Source of the DNA: Pseudonocardia autotrophica
GTDB lineage: Bacteria; Actinomycetota; Actinomycetes; Mycobacteriales; Pseudonocardiaceae
Length of the DNA: 64,000 bases
Assembly: GCF_000717175.1 (NCBI RefSeq)
Contig: NZ_JNYD01000016.1
Location: 62,001-126,000 of the forward strand
Reading direction: 5' to 3'
Numbering within the stretch: the first letter of the stretch is position 1; each line of letters starts with the position of its first letter. Both the position numbers and the translations under genes were made by a program. Under the pieces are notes generated by a model that worked only from the letters and a program-made list of their open reading frames with translations, was not told the origin of the DNA and searched no databases. Shown piece after piece: positions 24,673-33,735 of the stretch.

Positions 24673-26322
24673 ATGAGCTCGCCGGAGGAGCTCGGCGCCC
24701 TGGCGGTCCGGCTCGGCTACGCCCTCGACCCGGCCCAGGTGAAGGACATGGCCGAGGCGGTGGCCGCCGCCGAACCCGCGGCCGCCGCCCTCCGCGACCT
24801 GCCGGTGCGCCCGGAGACCGCCGACCCGTTCCGCGGCGAGACCTGGCTGCGGGGCCCCGTGAGTGCCGACTGCCCCTCTAGCGGCACTTCGCACTCACGA
24901 CCCCCGGTGACCAGCGAGAACGGGCTCGACGGGCTCGGGGTGCTCGACCTCGACGGTGCGGAGGGCCTGCGGGAGACCGCGGCGCGAGTGCGGGGCGCCG
25001 GGCCCGCCACCGAGCGGGTTGCGGCCGCTCTGGCCGGGCTGGAACGGGTGCACGCCGAGCTGAACTGCACCATCCGCTTCCTGCACGAGCGCGCCGCGGA
25101 GCAGGCAGCCGCGGCGGACGGTCGCGCGGTGCCGCGGCTGCTCGAGGGCGTGCCGTTCGCGGTCAAGGACGTGATCGACGTCGAGGGCGTCCCGACCACG
25201 GCGGCGTCCCGCACCCGGGCCGATGCGGCCCCGGCCGCGGCCTCGGCGACCGTCGTCGCGCGGCTGGAGGCGCACGGGGCGATCCCGATCTCGAAGGACG
25301 CCACCACGGAGTTCGCCGTCGGCGGCCCGCACCCACCGCTGACCGGACCCTGCCGCAACCCGTGGGACCGCGAACGCTGGGCCGGCGGCTCCTCGACCGG
25401 CACGGCCGCGGCGGTGGCGGCCGGCGCCGTCCCCTTCGGGCTGGGCACGGACGTCGGCGGCTCGGTCCGGTTGCCGGCCGCCTGGTGCGGCCTCACCGGG
25501 CTCAAGCCGACCGCGGGCGCGATCCCGCGCACCGGGGTGGTCCCGCTGTCCTGGACCACCGAGACCGTGGGCCCGCTGGCCCGCGACGCCCGCACCGTCG
25601 CGCTGCTGTTCGCCCTGCTCCGCGGGCCCGACGGCGTCGACCCGCGGATGCCGGACGTCCCGCTGCGCCCGCCCACCGACCTGCGCGGCCTGCGCATCGC
25701 CCTGCCCGGCGGGTACCTCACCGAGCTGTGCGACGGCGCCGTCCGGGCCGGCGTGGCCCACCTCGCCGAGGTCCTCGTCGACGCCGGGGCCGAGATCGTC
25801 CCCGGCGAGATCCCGAGCGCCGAACGGGCCCTGCCGATCGGCTACGAGATCGTGTTCACCGAGGCCGCGGCCCTGCACCGGATCGACGCCGCGCGGTGGG
25901 GCGAGTACGACCCGGTGACGGTCAAGCGGATCAGCCAGGGGATCGCCACGCCGGCGAGCGACTATCTCCGCGCGCTGCAGTTCCGGGCGGAGCTGCAGGA
26001 CGAGCTCGCGCGCGTGTTCGCGGGCGCCGACCTCGTCGTCGTCCCGACCACGCCGGCGACCGCGCCGCGGCTGCCCGACGGCACCGTGACCGTCGACGGC
26101 GAGCGGTACCCGCTCTACGCCGCGCAGTCCCGCGCGACGATGCTCGGCAACCTCACCGGGGCCCCGGGACTCGCCCTGCCCACCGGGTTCGCACCCGACG
26201 GCTGCCCGGTCTCGGCCCTGCTCATCGCCCCGCCGCACGGGGAGGCGACCGCGCTGCGGGCGGCCCAGCTGTTCCAGGACCGCACCGACCACCACACCCG
26301 CACGGCCCCGATCTCGGCCTGA
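24673..26322 (+). CDS. AtzG-like domain fused to an amidase-signature hydrolase
   Basis: A 549-residue protein. Residues 1-60 resemble the small AtzG-type subunit (LGYALDPAQVKDMAEAVAAA and DPFRGETW) that is normally a separate gene beside an AtzE-like amidase. Residues about 80-545 are an amidase-signature enzyme with the Ser-cisSer-Lys triad Lys165, Ser240 and Ser264 (AVKDVIDV, GGSSTG, DVGGSVRLP). Residues about 62-75 are encoded by one of the 40-bp palindromes, which at other sites carries a stop codon. The fusion therefore may have arisen by loss of that stop. A GTG at codon 79 could still start a separate amidase. Role: hydrolysis of an amide or urea-type compound. Confidence 0.85.
   Translation: MSSPEELGALAVRLGYALDPAQVKDMAEAVAAAEPAAAALRDLPVRPETADPFRGETWLRGPVSADCPSSGTSHSRPPVTSENGLDGLGVLDLDGAEGLRETAARVRGAGPATERVAAALAGLERVHAELNCTIRFLHERAAEQAAAADGRAVPRLLEGVPFAVKDVIDVEGVPTTAASRTRADAAPAAASATVVARLEAHGAIPISKDATTEFAVGGPHPPLTGPCRNPWDRERWAGGSSTGTAAAVAAGAVPFGLGTDVGGSVRLPAAWCGLTGLKPTAGAIPRTGVVPLSWTTETVGPLARDARTVALLFALLRGPDGVDPRMPDVPLRPPTDLRGLRIALPGGYLTELCDGAVRAGVAHLAEVLVDAGAEIVPGEIPSAERALPIGYEIVFTEAAALHRIDAARWGEYDPVTVKRISQGIATPASDYLRALQFRAELQDELARVFAGADLVVVPTTPATAPRLPDGTVTVDGERYPLYAAQSRATMLGNLTGAPGLALPTGFAPDGCPVSALLIAPPHGEATALRAAQLFQDRTDHHTRTAPISA
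24859..24898. repeat. 40-bp palindromic element, copy 1 (inside a coding frame)
   Basis: Outer arms GTGAGTGC and GCACTCAC pair perfectly, with a CCCCTCTAG centre; 13 of the 16 arm positions complement. At the position where sister copies read CCTAG (stop), this one reads CCGAC, so translation continues through it. Confidence 0.85.
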
Positions 26323-26338
26323 CCCCTTCCCAGCGCAC

Positions 26339-26353
26339 ATACGTCTGACGTAT
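26339..26353. promoter_or_regulatory. perfect palindrome ATACGTCTGACGTAT, candidate GntR operator
   Basis: A 7-1-7 perfect inverted repeat in the 59-bp gap between the amidase stop and the MmgE/PrpD start. Its GTCTGAC core resembles operators of actinobacterial FadR-type GntR proteins. The window encodes one such regulator at 18314-19147 and has a related site at 20205. A ribosome-binding site (CAGGAGG) follows downstream. Confidence 0.6.
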
Positions 26354-26381
26354 CGTCCGCCCTCGACCAGGAGGCTCACCG

Positions 26382-27764
26382 ATGACCCTCAGCCCAGCCC
26401 GCACCGCCCTCGCCGGTCAGGTCGGCGACTTCGCCGCCCGTGCCGAGCTGTCCGACGTGCCCGCGGAGGTGGCGGAGCGCGCCCGCCACCTGATCCTCGA
26501 CGCCGTCGGCCTGGCCTTCGCGTCGACGGCGTACGGGTTCCCGAAGGTGGCCCTGGAGGCGTTGTCCGCCTTCGGCGGTGGCACCCATCCGGTGCTCGGG
26601 ATGCCGGACCGGCTCTCGCCGCGCGACGCCGCCGTCCTGAACGGCGTGCTGATCCACGGCATGGACTTCGACGACACCCACATCCCGGCCGTCACGCACG
26701 TCTCCGCTGCCGCGCTGCCCGCGGCGATCTCGGCGGCCGTGAGCCGGGGCGCGACCACCGAGGACCTGCTGCTGGCCTACATCCTCGGCGTCGAGGTGTC
26801 GGCGCGGGTCGGCATCGGCGGCGCGGGCGGTTTCCACGACGTCGGCTTCCACCCGACCGCCGTGGCCGGCGCGTTCGGTGCCTCCGTGGCGGCCGGCAAG
26901 ATCGCCGGGCTCGACGCCCACGGCCTGGCTTCGGCCCAGGGCGTCGTCGGATCGATGAGTGCGGGGCTGCTGGAGTTCCTCGCCGACGGCGCCTGGACCA
27001 AGCGTCTGCACCCGGGCTGGGCGGCGATGTCCGGGCTGACCGCGGCGAGCTTCGCCAAGGCCGGCTGGAGCGGCCCGCCCGCGGTGTACGAGGGCCGGTT
27101 CGGGCTCTACAACACCCATCTCGCCGGGCGCGAGACCCACCCCGAGGCCGTCGGCGACCGGCTGGGGGAGACCTGGGAGCTGGTGCGCACGGCCGTCAAG
27201 CCGTACCCGATCTGCCACTTCATCCACGCCTTCGCCGACGCCGTCCTCACGCTGCGCCCGGAGATCGGCGCGACCGGGATCACCGAGATCCGCTGCGCGA
27301 TCCACTCGGTGCCGGGCAAGGTCGTCTGCGAGCCGGCCGAGGCGAAATGGGTCCCGCGCGACGAGTACGACGCCAAGTTCAGCCTGCCGTTCGTGGTCTC
27401 CGCGGCGCTCACCCGCGGTCGGTTCACCCTCGCCGAGCTGGAGGACGACGCCCTCGGCGACGCCGCGATCCTCGACCTCGCGCAGAAGGTGCGGGTCTCC
27501 GAGGACCCGGACAGCGCCTTCCCGGCCGCGTACTCCGGCGCCGTCGAGATCGAGCTGGCCGACGGGCGGGTGCTGCGGCACCGCGAGCAGGTCAACCGCG
27601 GGCACGACGAGCGCCCGCTCACCAACGCGGAGGTCGTGGCCAAGTTCCGGGAGACGATCGGCCGGGTCGCCCCCGCCGCCACCGCCGACCGGGTGCTCAA
27701 CGCCGTGCTGTCCCTCGGCGACGGCACCGCCGCCGCCGACTTCGCCGAGGCGTGTCGTGGGTAG
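26382..27764 (+). CDS. MmgE/PrpD family protein
   Basis: A 460-residue member of the family that contains 2-methylcitrate dehydratase and cis-aconitate decarboxylase. Seen motifs are NGVLIHGMDFDDTHIPAVTH near residue 85, GFHDVGFHPTAVAGAFGA near 150 and TKRLHPGWAAMSG near 210, all typical of the helical active-site domain; YPICHFIHAFADAVL follows. The substrate is not predictable from these. The ATG has CAGGAGG upstream, and a candidate operator lies directly before it, so it may start its own transcript. It overlaps the next gene by 8 bp. Confidence 0.88.
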   Translation: MTLSPARTALAGQVGDFAARAELSDVPAEVAERARHLILDAVGLAFASTAYGFPKVALEALSAFGGGTHPVLGMPDRLSPRDAAVLNGVLIHGMDFDDTHIPAVTHVSAAALPAAISAAVSRGATTEDLLLAYILGVEVSARVGIGGAGGFHDVGFHPTAVAGAFGASVAAGKIAGLDAHGLASAQGVVGSMSAGLLEFLADGAWTKRLHPGWAAMSGLTAASFAKAGWSGPPAVYEGRFGLYNTHLAGRETHPEAVGDRLGETWELVRTAVKPYPICHFIHAFADAVLTLRPEIGATGITEIRCAIHSVPGKVVCEPAEAKWVPRDEYDAKFSLPFVVSAALTRGRFTLAELEDDALGDAAILDLAQKVRVSEDPDSAFPAAYSGAVEIELADGRVLRHREQVNRGHDERPLTNAEVVAKFRETIGRVAPAATADRVLNAVLSLGDGTAAADFAEACRG

Positions 27765-28799
27765 TGTCGGCGTCTTCCTGACCCACCAGCAGCCGGCCGG
27801 GCGGGACCCGGTGGTGGCGCTGCAGGAGCAGCTCTCGCTCGTGCGCGCGGCCCGCGACGGCGGGCTGGACTCGGTCTTCGCCGGACAGCACCACCTCCCG
27901 GAGTCGTTCTCGCACATCCAGCCGCTGCCGTGGCTCGCCCGGCTCGCCGCCGAGGCCGGCGACATGCGGATCGGCACCGGGATCCACCTGCTCGCGCTGC
28001 ACAACCCCGTCGACACCGCGGAGAACTTCGCGAGCCTCGACGCCGTGTGCGGCGGCCGGTCGATCTTCGGCGTCGGGCTGGGCTACCGGGAGGTCGAGTA
28101 CGCGGCCTTCGGGATCCCGCCGCGGCAGAAGGTGCGGCGGTTCGAGGAGAACCTGCGGATCGTCGAGGCGATGTGGTCCGGCGAGCCGGTGTACGCGGAC
28201 AACGAGTGGTGCCGGCTCGACGGCGTGCGCTCCACGACACTGCCCGCGGGTCGGCCGCCCGTCTGGATGGCCGCGAACTCCGACGCCGCGGTGAAGCGGG
28301 CGGCCCGGCTCGCCGACACCTGGATGATCAACCCGCACGCCACGACGTCGACCATCCGTCGTCAGCTCGACCTCTTCCACGCCGAGCGCGCCGCCGCGGG
28401 CCGGGAGCCCGTGCGGGAGCTGCCGCTGATGCGGGAGATCTACTGCGCCCCGACGCGGGAGCGGGCGGTCGAGCTGGCCCGGCCGCACCTGGCCGGGAAG
28501 TACGCGGTCTACGCCGACTGGGGGCAGGACCGTGTCATGCCCGAGAAGGAGTCGTTCCGAACCGATTACGCGGACCTCGCCGAGGACCGGTTCGTGGTGG
28601 GCTCTCCGGAGGACTGCCTCGCGGCGCTGCTGCCGTGGCGGGAGCTGGGGGTCGACCACTTCGTACTGCGCACCGACTGGGCGGGTATGCCCGTCGGCGA
28701 CGCCCTGGCCTCCGTCGAGCTGCTCGCGCGCGAGGTGGCCCCCGTGCTCCGGTCCTCCCCGGCCGGTTCCCGTCCCCCGAGCCCCGAAGGGAGTCCGCG

Positions 28800-29850
<1,051 letters not shown>

Positions 29851-29852
<2 letters not shown>

Positions 29853-29936
29853 GCGGAGCTCGCATCGACGCCGAGCGGAGCTCGCGGAGCGAGCATCGAC
29901 GCCGAGCGGAGCTCGCGGAGCGAGCATCGACGCTGG
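29851..29936. repeat. array of a 31-bp repeat at the rutA stop codon
   Basis: Three units of a repeat beginning GAGCGGAGCTCGCGGAGCGA and ending GCATCGACGCC start at 29851, 29873 and 29904. The first lacks 9 bp. The TGA of rutA overlaps the first unit. An inverted four-unit array of the same sequence lies at 41974-42097. Confidence 0.9.
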
Positions 29937-29940
29937 TCTG

Positions 29941-29983
29941 CCGATCCCCGGGGGCGCGGTCGCACAGGCGCCCCCGGGGTCGG
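29941..29983. terminator. bidirectional terminator hairpin between rutA and the NlpC/P60 gene
   Basis: CCCCGGGGGCGC at 29946-29957 pairs perfectly with 29968-29979, with three more pairs outside (CCG/CGG) and a 10-nt loop. It separates two convergent genes. Confidence 0.65.
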
Positions 29984-29986
29984 TGC

Positions 29987-31204
29987 TCAGATCCGGCGGG
30001 CGTTGTGGAACGGCATCGCCGACATGTCGGAGACCTTCACCGGCTCGCCGCTGGTGCTGGCGTGCAGGATCTTGCCGCCGCCCATGTAGATGCCCACGTG
30101 GCTCACCGGCGAGTAGAAGAACACGAGGTCGCCGGGCTGCAGCTGGTCCTTGCTGACCGCGGTGCCGAAGGTCGACTGGGCCGCGGAGGTGCGCGGGATG
30201 CTGATCCCGGCCTGCTTGAAGGCCCACGACGTCAGGCCGGAGCAGTCGAACGCGTTCGGGCCGCTGGCGCCCCACTGGTAGGGGGTGCCGAGCTTGGTGC
30301 GGGCCGCGGCGAGGGCCTTCGCCCCGGCCCCGGTGGCCTGCCCGACGACGTCGTCGACCGCGTCGTCGATCGCGCCCCCGGCCGACTGGGCGGCCCGGCG
30401 CAGCGCACTGCGCTGCTCCTCGGCGGCCTCGGCGGCCTTGGCGGCCTCGGCCTTCTGGACCGCGGCGATCCGGGCGGCGTCGGCCTTGTCGAACACCTGC
30501 GGCAGCGCGCCCATGGCGGTGCCGAAGGCGGACTGCATCGAGCCGCCGACGGCGCCGGGACCGTCCTGGACGGCCTGCAGGACCTGGGTCGGCCGGTCGT
30601 CGCCCCGGGTGTCGCCGTCCCCGTCGTCCGTGCCGCCGTCGAGCGTCGCGTCGGCCGCGGCCAGGCGGACGGTCGGGGAGTCGACGCCGGTGGCCTGGGC
30701 CAGCTCGCCGCCCGGGGTGGGCAGGCCGGTGAGGACCGCGCTGGCGCCCAGGACGGTGACGGTCGCCGCGGCCGCGACGGCCTTCGGCGAACGGATCGCG
30801 GCCGACAGCGCGGGGAAGACGCCGGTCAGCGAGATGCCGTCGCCGCCCGGGCCACGCCCGGCGCCGAGGCCCGAGGTGAAGAAGGAGCCGGTGAGGCCGG
30901 CGGGCGGCTCGGGGCGCTCCTCCCGGACGGCCGGGGCGGCCGGCGGGGTGACCGCGGTCGGCGCCTCGTCCGGCGCGGCCGGCCGCCCGTCCGCGGCGGG
31001 GACGCCGAGGGGGGAGACCGGGTCCCTGTCCGCCTCGTCGGCCTCGGCGGCGCGCCGGGCACGGCGGCCGCCCGAGGGCGGGGGAGCGGACGAGCCGGTG
31101 AGCCGGGCGATCAGGTCCGCGGCGGACTGACCCTGACCGTCCTCTGCACTGTGCCGGGAGCTCGGCACGAGCACCGGGCGCGGTGCCACACACGTGTCGG
31201 ACAT
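29987..31204 (-). CDS. NlpC/P60 cell-wall endopeptidase, membrane-anchored
   Basis: A 405-residue peptidoglycan hydrolase. The C-terminal NlpC/P60 domain carries the catalytic Cys321 (FDCSGL), His369 (SHVG) and His381 (ILHAS). A single hydrophobic segment (AVAAAATVTVLGASAVLTGL) near residue 150 probably anchors the protein, after a long Pro/Ala/Asp-rich cytoplasmic part. A short alanine-rich coiled-coil-like stretch (KADAARIAAVQKAEAAKAAE) precedes the catalytic domain. The ATG at 31204 has GAGGAA upstream. An RipA-like role in cell separation is expected from the family. Confidence 0.87.
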   Translation of the reverse strand: MSDTCVAPRPVLVPSSRHSAEDGQGQSAADLIARLTGSSAPPPSGGRRARRAAEADEADRDPVSPLGVPAADGRPAAPDEAPTAVTPPAAPAVREERPEPPAGLTGSFFTSGLGAGRGPGGDGISLTGVFPALSAAIRSPKAVAAAATVTVLGASAVLTGLPTPGGELAQATGVDSPTVRLAAADATLDGGTDDGDGDTRGDDRPTQVLQAVQDGPGAVGGSMQSAFGTAMGALPQVFDKADAARIAAVQKAEAAKAAEAAEEQRSALRRAAQSAGGAIDDAVDDVVGQATGAGAKALAAARTKLGTPYQWGASGPNAFDCSGLTSWAFKQAGISIPRTSAAQSTFGTAVSKDQLQPGDLVFFYSPVSHVGIYMGGGKILHASTSGEPVKVSDMSAMPFHNARRI

Positions 31205-31636
31205 GCGTCGTTCCTCGCCGTCCACGGGCATGCGGGAAGCCGGGGAGCAACCGCGCCGCGCCTGCCCCGTGCCGGGGGTTGGGCGCCCGGGGGAATGTCG
31301 GCGGGCAGGCGGGACGGGCCGACCGGGCGTGCCGGTGGACGTCGTTCCCACCGGCAGAACCGACCGTAACCGTCCCGTGATCGCCGTGCGGGTCGAACGG
31401 GCCCCGGCGCGCCGAGCGGACGGCCCCGAGGGACGAGCCGTCGTTTCCCGCCGTCGAAGCCGCTCGTGGCGATCCGGACGCAGGTCACGACCCGGCGTCG
31501 ACCGCCGAACGGGACGCCGCTCCCGCGGACCGCACGACCGGCGGCGCCGGGCGGGATCACAGGGGTGATCGTGTAACGGCGCGCGGCGCCACGCCGCTCC
31601 GTCGAGGAGCGACAACGCCGCAGCTCACCGGGGGTC
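31205..31636 (-). other. long leader/upstream region of the NlpC/P60 gene
   Basis: No supported gene. Open frames here are GC-rich extensions without coding character. On the minus strand GGTTACGG occurs near 31365 and GTTACACGATCACCC near 31570. A part related to the TGATCGCCG repeat family lies near 31378. c-di-AMP riboswitches often precede such hydrolases in actinobacteria, but none was recognised. Confidence 0.4.
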
Positions 31637-31676
31637 GTGAGTGGCGAACGCCCCTCTAGGGTCACTAGGCGCTCAC
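31637..31676. repeat. 40-bp palindromic element, copy 2 (end of glycosyltransferase gene)
   Basis: Same length and layout as the other copies: GTGAGTGGCGAACGCCCCTC at one end and GCGCTCAC at the other, with CCCCTCTAGGG in the centre. Read on the minus strand it supplies the final codons Val-Ser-Ala and the TAG stop of the glycosyltransferase (31665-31667). Arms are more diverged than in copies 3 and 4. Confidence 0.85.
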
Positions 31677-32783
31677 GGGTCGGGTGAGGGCGGCCTCGTA
31701 GACCTCGCGGAGGCGGGCCGCCCAGCCGTCGGCCTCGAAGCGCTCGAGGAAGCGGGCCCGGGCGGCGCGGCCGAGCCGGGCGCGGAGGGCGTCGTCGCCG
31801 CCGAGCTCCACGATCGCGTCGGCGATGGCGGCGGCCGCCAGCGGGACCTGCCGCCCGACGTCCCGCGTCACGATCTCGGGCAGCCCGCCGACCCGGCTCA
31901 CGATCGCCGGCACCCCGGCGGCCATCCCGCGGACCACGACGCTGGGCATGGTGTCGGTGCGCGTGGTGTGCAGCTGCAGGTCCGCGGCCTGCAGCAGCTC
32001 GCCCGGGTCGCCGTGGTGCCGGAACACGACCCGGCCCTCCAGCTCCTCCTCGCGCCCCACCCGCGCCTCCAGCCAGGGCCGCAGCGGCCCGTCGCCGGTG
32101 AGCACGACGGTGAGCGGGAGGTCCTCGGGGAGCTCGGCGAGGGCGTCGAGCAGCAGGTCCTGGCCCTTGCCGCGGCGCATCGGCGCGGCCGACACCGCCA
32201 GCAGCCCGTCGTCGCCCACGCCCAGGCCGCGCCGCACGCGCGCCCGCACCGCGGGATCGGGCGGGCCCGGGTCGGTGACGCCGTCGGGCAGCACGACCAG
32301 GCCCTTCTCCGAGCCGGCGACCCGCAGGTACCAGTCCCGCTGCAGCCGGGAGATCGCGATGGTCCGGGTGACGAACCGCTTGCGCGCGAGCGTGCGGGCG
32401 GTGCGCCGCACCCGGTCGAGCCAGTCCGCGGGCTCCTCCTCGATGCGGTGCAGCGTGGAGACCACCGGGATCCGCAGCCGGGTGGCGGCCGCGCTGCCGG
32501 CGACGTCGGCGTTCGGGGCGTGCGTGTGCACGAGCCGGACCCGGTGCTCACGCAGCGTCTCGACCACCCGGGGCACCGCCCGCGGGTCCCACGGTGCGAG
32601 CCCGTGCTCGACGACCACGGCACCGGACCGGCGGAGCGCGGCCGCCCGCGCGCCGTCGCCGCTGCCGGAGATGCCGACGACCACGAGCTCCAGTCCCGCC
32701 GCCCGCGCGGCGCGGGCGAGGGCCTCGAGGCCGTACTCACCCCCGTCGGGGTGCAACGTGTCGACGAGGTGCGCCACCCTCAC
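31665..32783 (-). CDS. glycosyltransferase family 4 (GT-B fold)
   Basis: A 372-residue GT-B glycosyltransferase. The N-terminal Rossmann part begins VRVAHLVDTLHPDGGE and has VHTHAPNADVAGSAAA. The C-terminal nucleotide-sugar half shows SAAPMRRGKGQDLLLDAL and the EX7E-like region TDTMPSVVVRGMAAGVPAI, then VGGLPEIV. GTG at 32783 was chosen because homology starts there; longer forms would overlap the cobF promoter. Acceptor unknown. The last codons come from a 40-bp palindrome. Confidence 0.87.
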   Translation of the reverse strand: MRVAHLVDTLHPDGGEYGLEALARAARAAGLELVVVGISGSGDGARAAALRRSGAVVVEHGLAPWDPRAVPRVVETLREHRVRLVHTHAPNADVAGSAAATRLRIPVVSTLHRIEEEPADWLDRVRRTARTLARKRFVTRTIAISRLQRDWYLRVAGSEKGLVVLPDGVTDPGPPDPAVRARVRRGLGVGDDGLLAVSAAPMRRGKGQDLLLDALAELPEDLPLTVVLTGDGPLRPWLEARVGREEELEGRVVFRHHGDPGELLQAADLQLHTTRTDTMPSVVVRGMAAGVPAIVSRVGGLPEIVTRDVGRQVPLAAAAIADAIVELGGDDALRARLGRAARARFLERFEADGWAARLREVYEAALTRPVSA

Positions 32784-32905
32784 GTCCCGGTCCTCCGCTC
32801 GCTCGAGTTCACCCGGTCGGGCCCGCGACCCTACCGGGCCGGTGACGCTGCGCGACCCGGCGAACCCGCTCCGCCCGGGCGGCTCGGCCCCGACCCTCGC
32901 CCGCA

Positions 32906-32911
32906 TAGGGT
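32906..32911 (+). promoter_or_regulatory. probable -10 box (TAGGGT) of leaderless cobF
   Basis: TAGGGT ends 6 bp before the cobF GTG, which puts transcription start at the start codon. The divergent glycosyltransferase start is about 120 bp away. Confidence 0.5.
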
Positions 32912-32917
32912 GTCGAC

Positions 32918-33700
32918 GTGCGCACGGTGTACGTGATCGGGATCGGCTCGGGGGACCCCGACCACCTCACATTGCAGGCGGTGGCCGCGCTGAAGCGCGT
33001 CGACGTCGTCTTCGTCATCGACAAGGGCGAGGTGAAGGAGGACCTCACCGCGCTGCGGACCGGGATCCTCGACCGGCACCTCGAGCCCGGCAGCTACCGG
33101 GTCGTCGAGGCCGCGGACCCCGAGCGGGACCGCAGGGCCGGCGCGGGGGAGCCCGGGCGGTCGGAGCGGTACACGGCCGCCGTCGTCGACTGGCAGGACC
33201 GCCGCGGGTCGCTCTATGCGTCGATGCTCGCGGAGCTGGCCGACGGCGAGACCGGCGCCTTCCTCGTATGGGGCGACCCCTCCCTCTACGACGGCACCCT
33301 GCGGCTGCTCGAGGGCGTCGAGGGGATCGAGGTCGTCTCCTACCCCGGCATCTCCAGCGTGCAGGCGCTCGCCGCCGCCCACCGGCTGATCCTCAACCGG
33401 GTCGGGCGCCCCGTGCTGATCACCACCGGCCGACGGATCGCGGCGGGGCTGCCCGCCGACGTCGACGACGTCGTCGTGATGCTCGACGGCGGCACCGCCT
33501 TCGCGCAGCTGCCCGACGACGAGGTCGCCGACGTGGAGGTGTACTGGGGGGCATACGTGGGCAGCCCGGACGAGCTCCTGGTGTCCGGCCCGGTCCTCGA
33601 GGTCCGTGACGAGATCGTGAGGCTCCGGGCGGAGGCACGGGAGCGCAAGGGCTGGATCATGGACACGTACCTGCTGCGGCGGCATCCCGGGGACCGCTGA
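32918..33700 (+). CDS. cobF: precorrin-6A synthase (deacetylating), CobF
   Basis: A 260-residue tetrapyrrole methylase that methylates C1 and removes the acetyl group from precorrin-5 in aerobic cobalamin synthesis. CobF features are VYVIGIGSGDPDHLTLQAVA, FVIDKGEVKEDL, FLVWGDPSLYDGTLRLLE and SYPGISSVQALAA, closing with RERKGWIMDTYLLRR. It stands 10 kb from the main cobalamin cluster, with its own promoter, so it is regulated separately. Its presence marks the oxygen-dependent cobalamin route. Confidence 0.92.
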   Translation: MRTVYVIGIGSGDPDHLTLQAVAALKRVDVVFVIDKGEVKEDLTALRTGILDRHLEPGSYRVVEAADPERDRRAGAGEPGRSERYTAAVVDWQDRRGSLYASMLAELADGETGAFLVWGDPSLYDGTLRLLEGVEGIEVVSYPGISSVQALAAAHRLILNRVGRPVLITTGRRIAAGLPADVDDVVVMLDGGTAFAQLPDDEVADVEVYWGAYVGSPDELLVSGPVLEVRDEIVRLRAEARERKGWIMDTYLLRRHPGDR

Positions 33701-33735
33701 GCGGGCCGCCGCGGCAGCGGGACGGGGGTGGCGGT

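Noticed and set aside
31205..31636. c-di-AMP (ydaO-type) riboswitch before the NlpC/P60 gene
   Set aside because: The gene type makes it plausible, but the conserved ydaO leader blocks were not found on the minus strand.
32784..32906. N-terminal extension of the glycosyltransferase
   Set aside because: It gives a Gly/Arg/Pro-rich tail with no homology and would cover the cobF promoter area.
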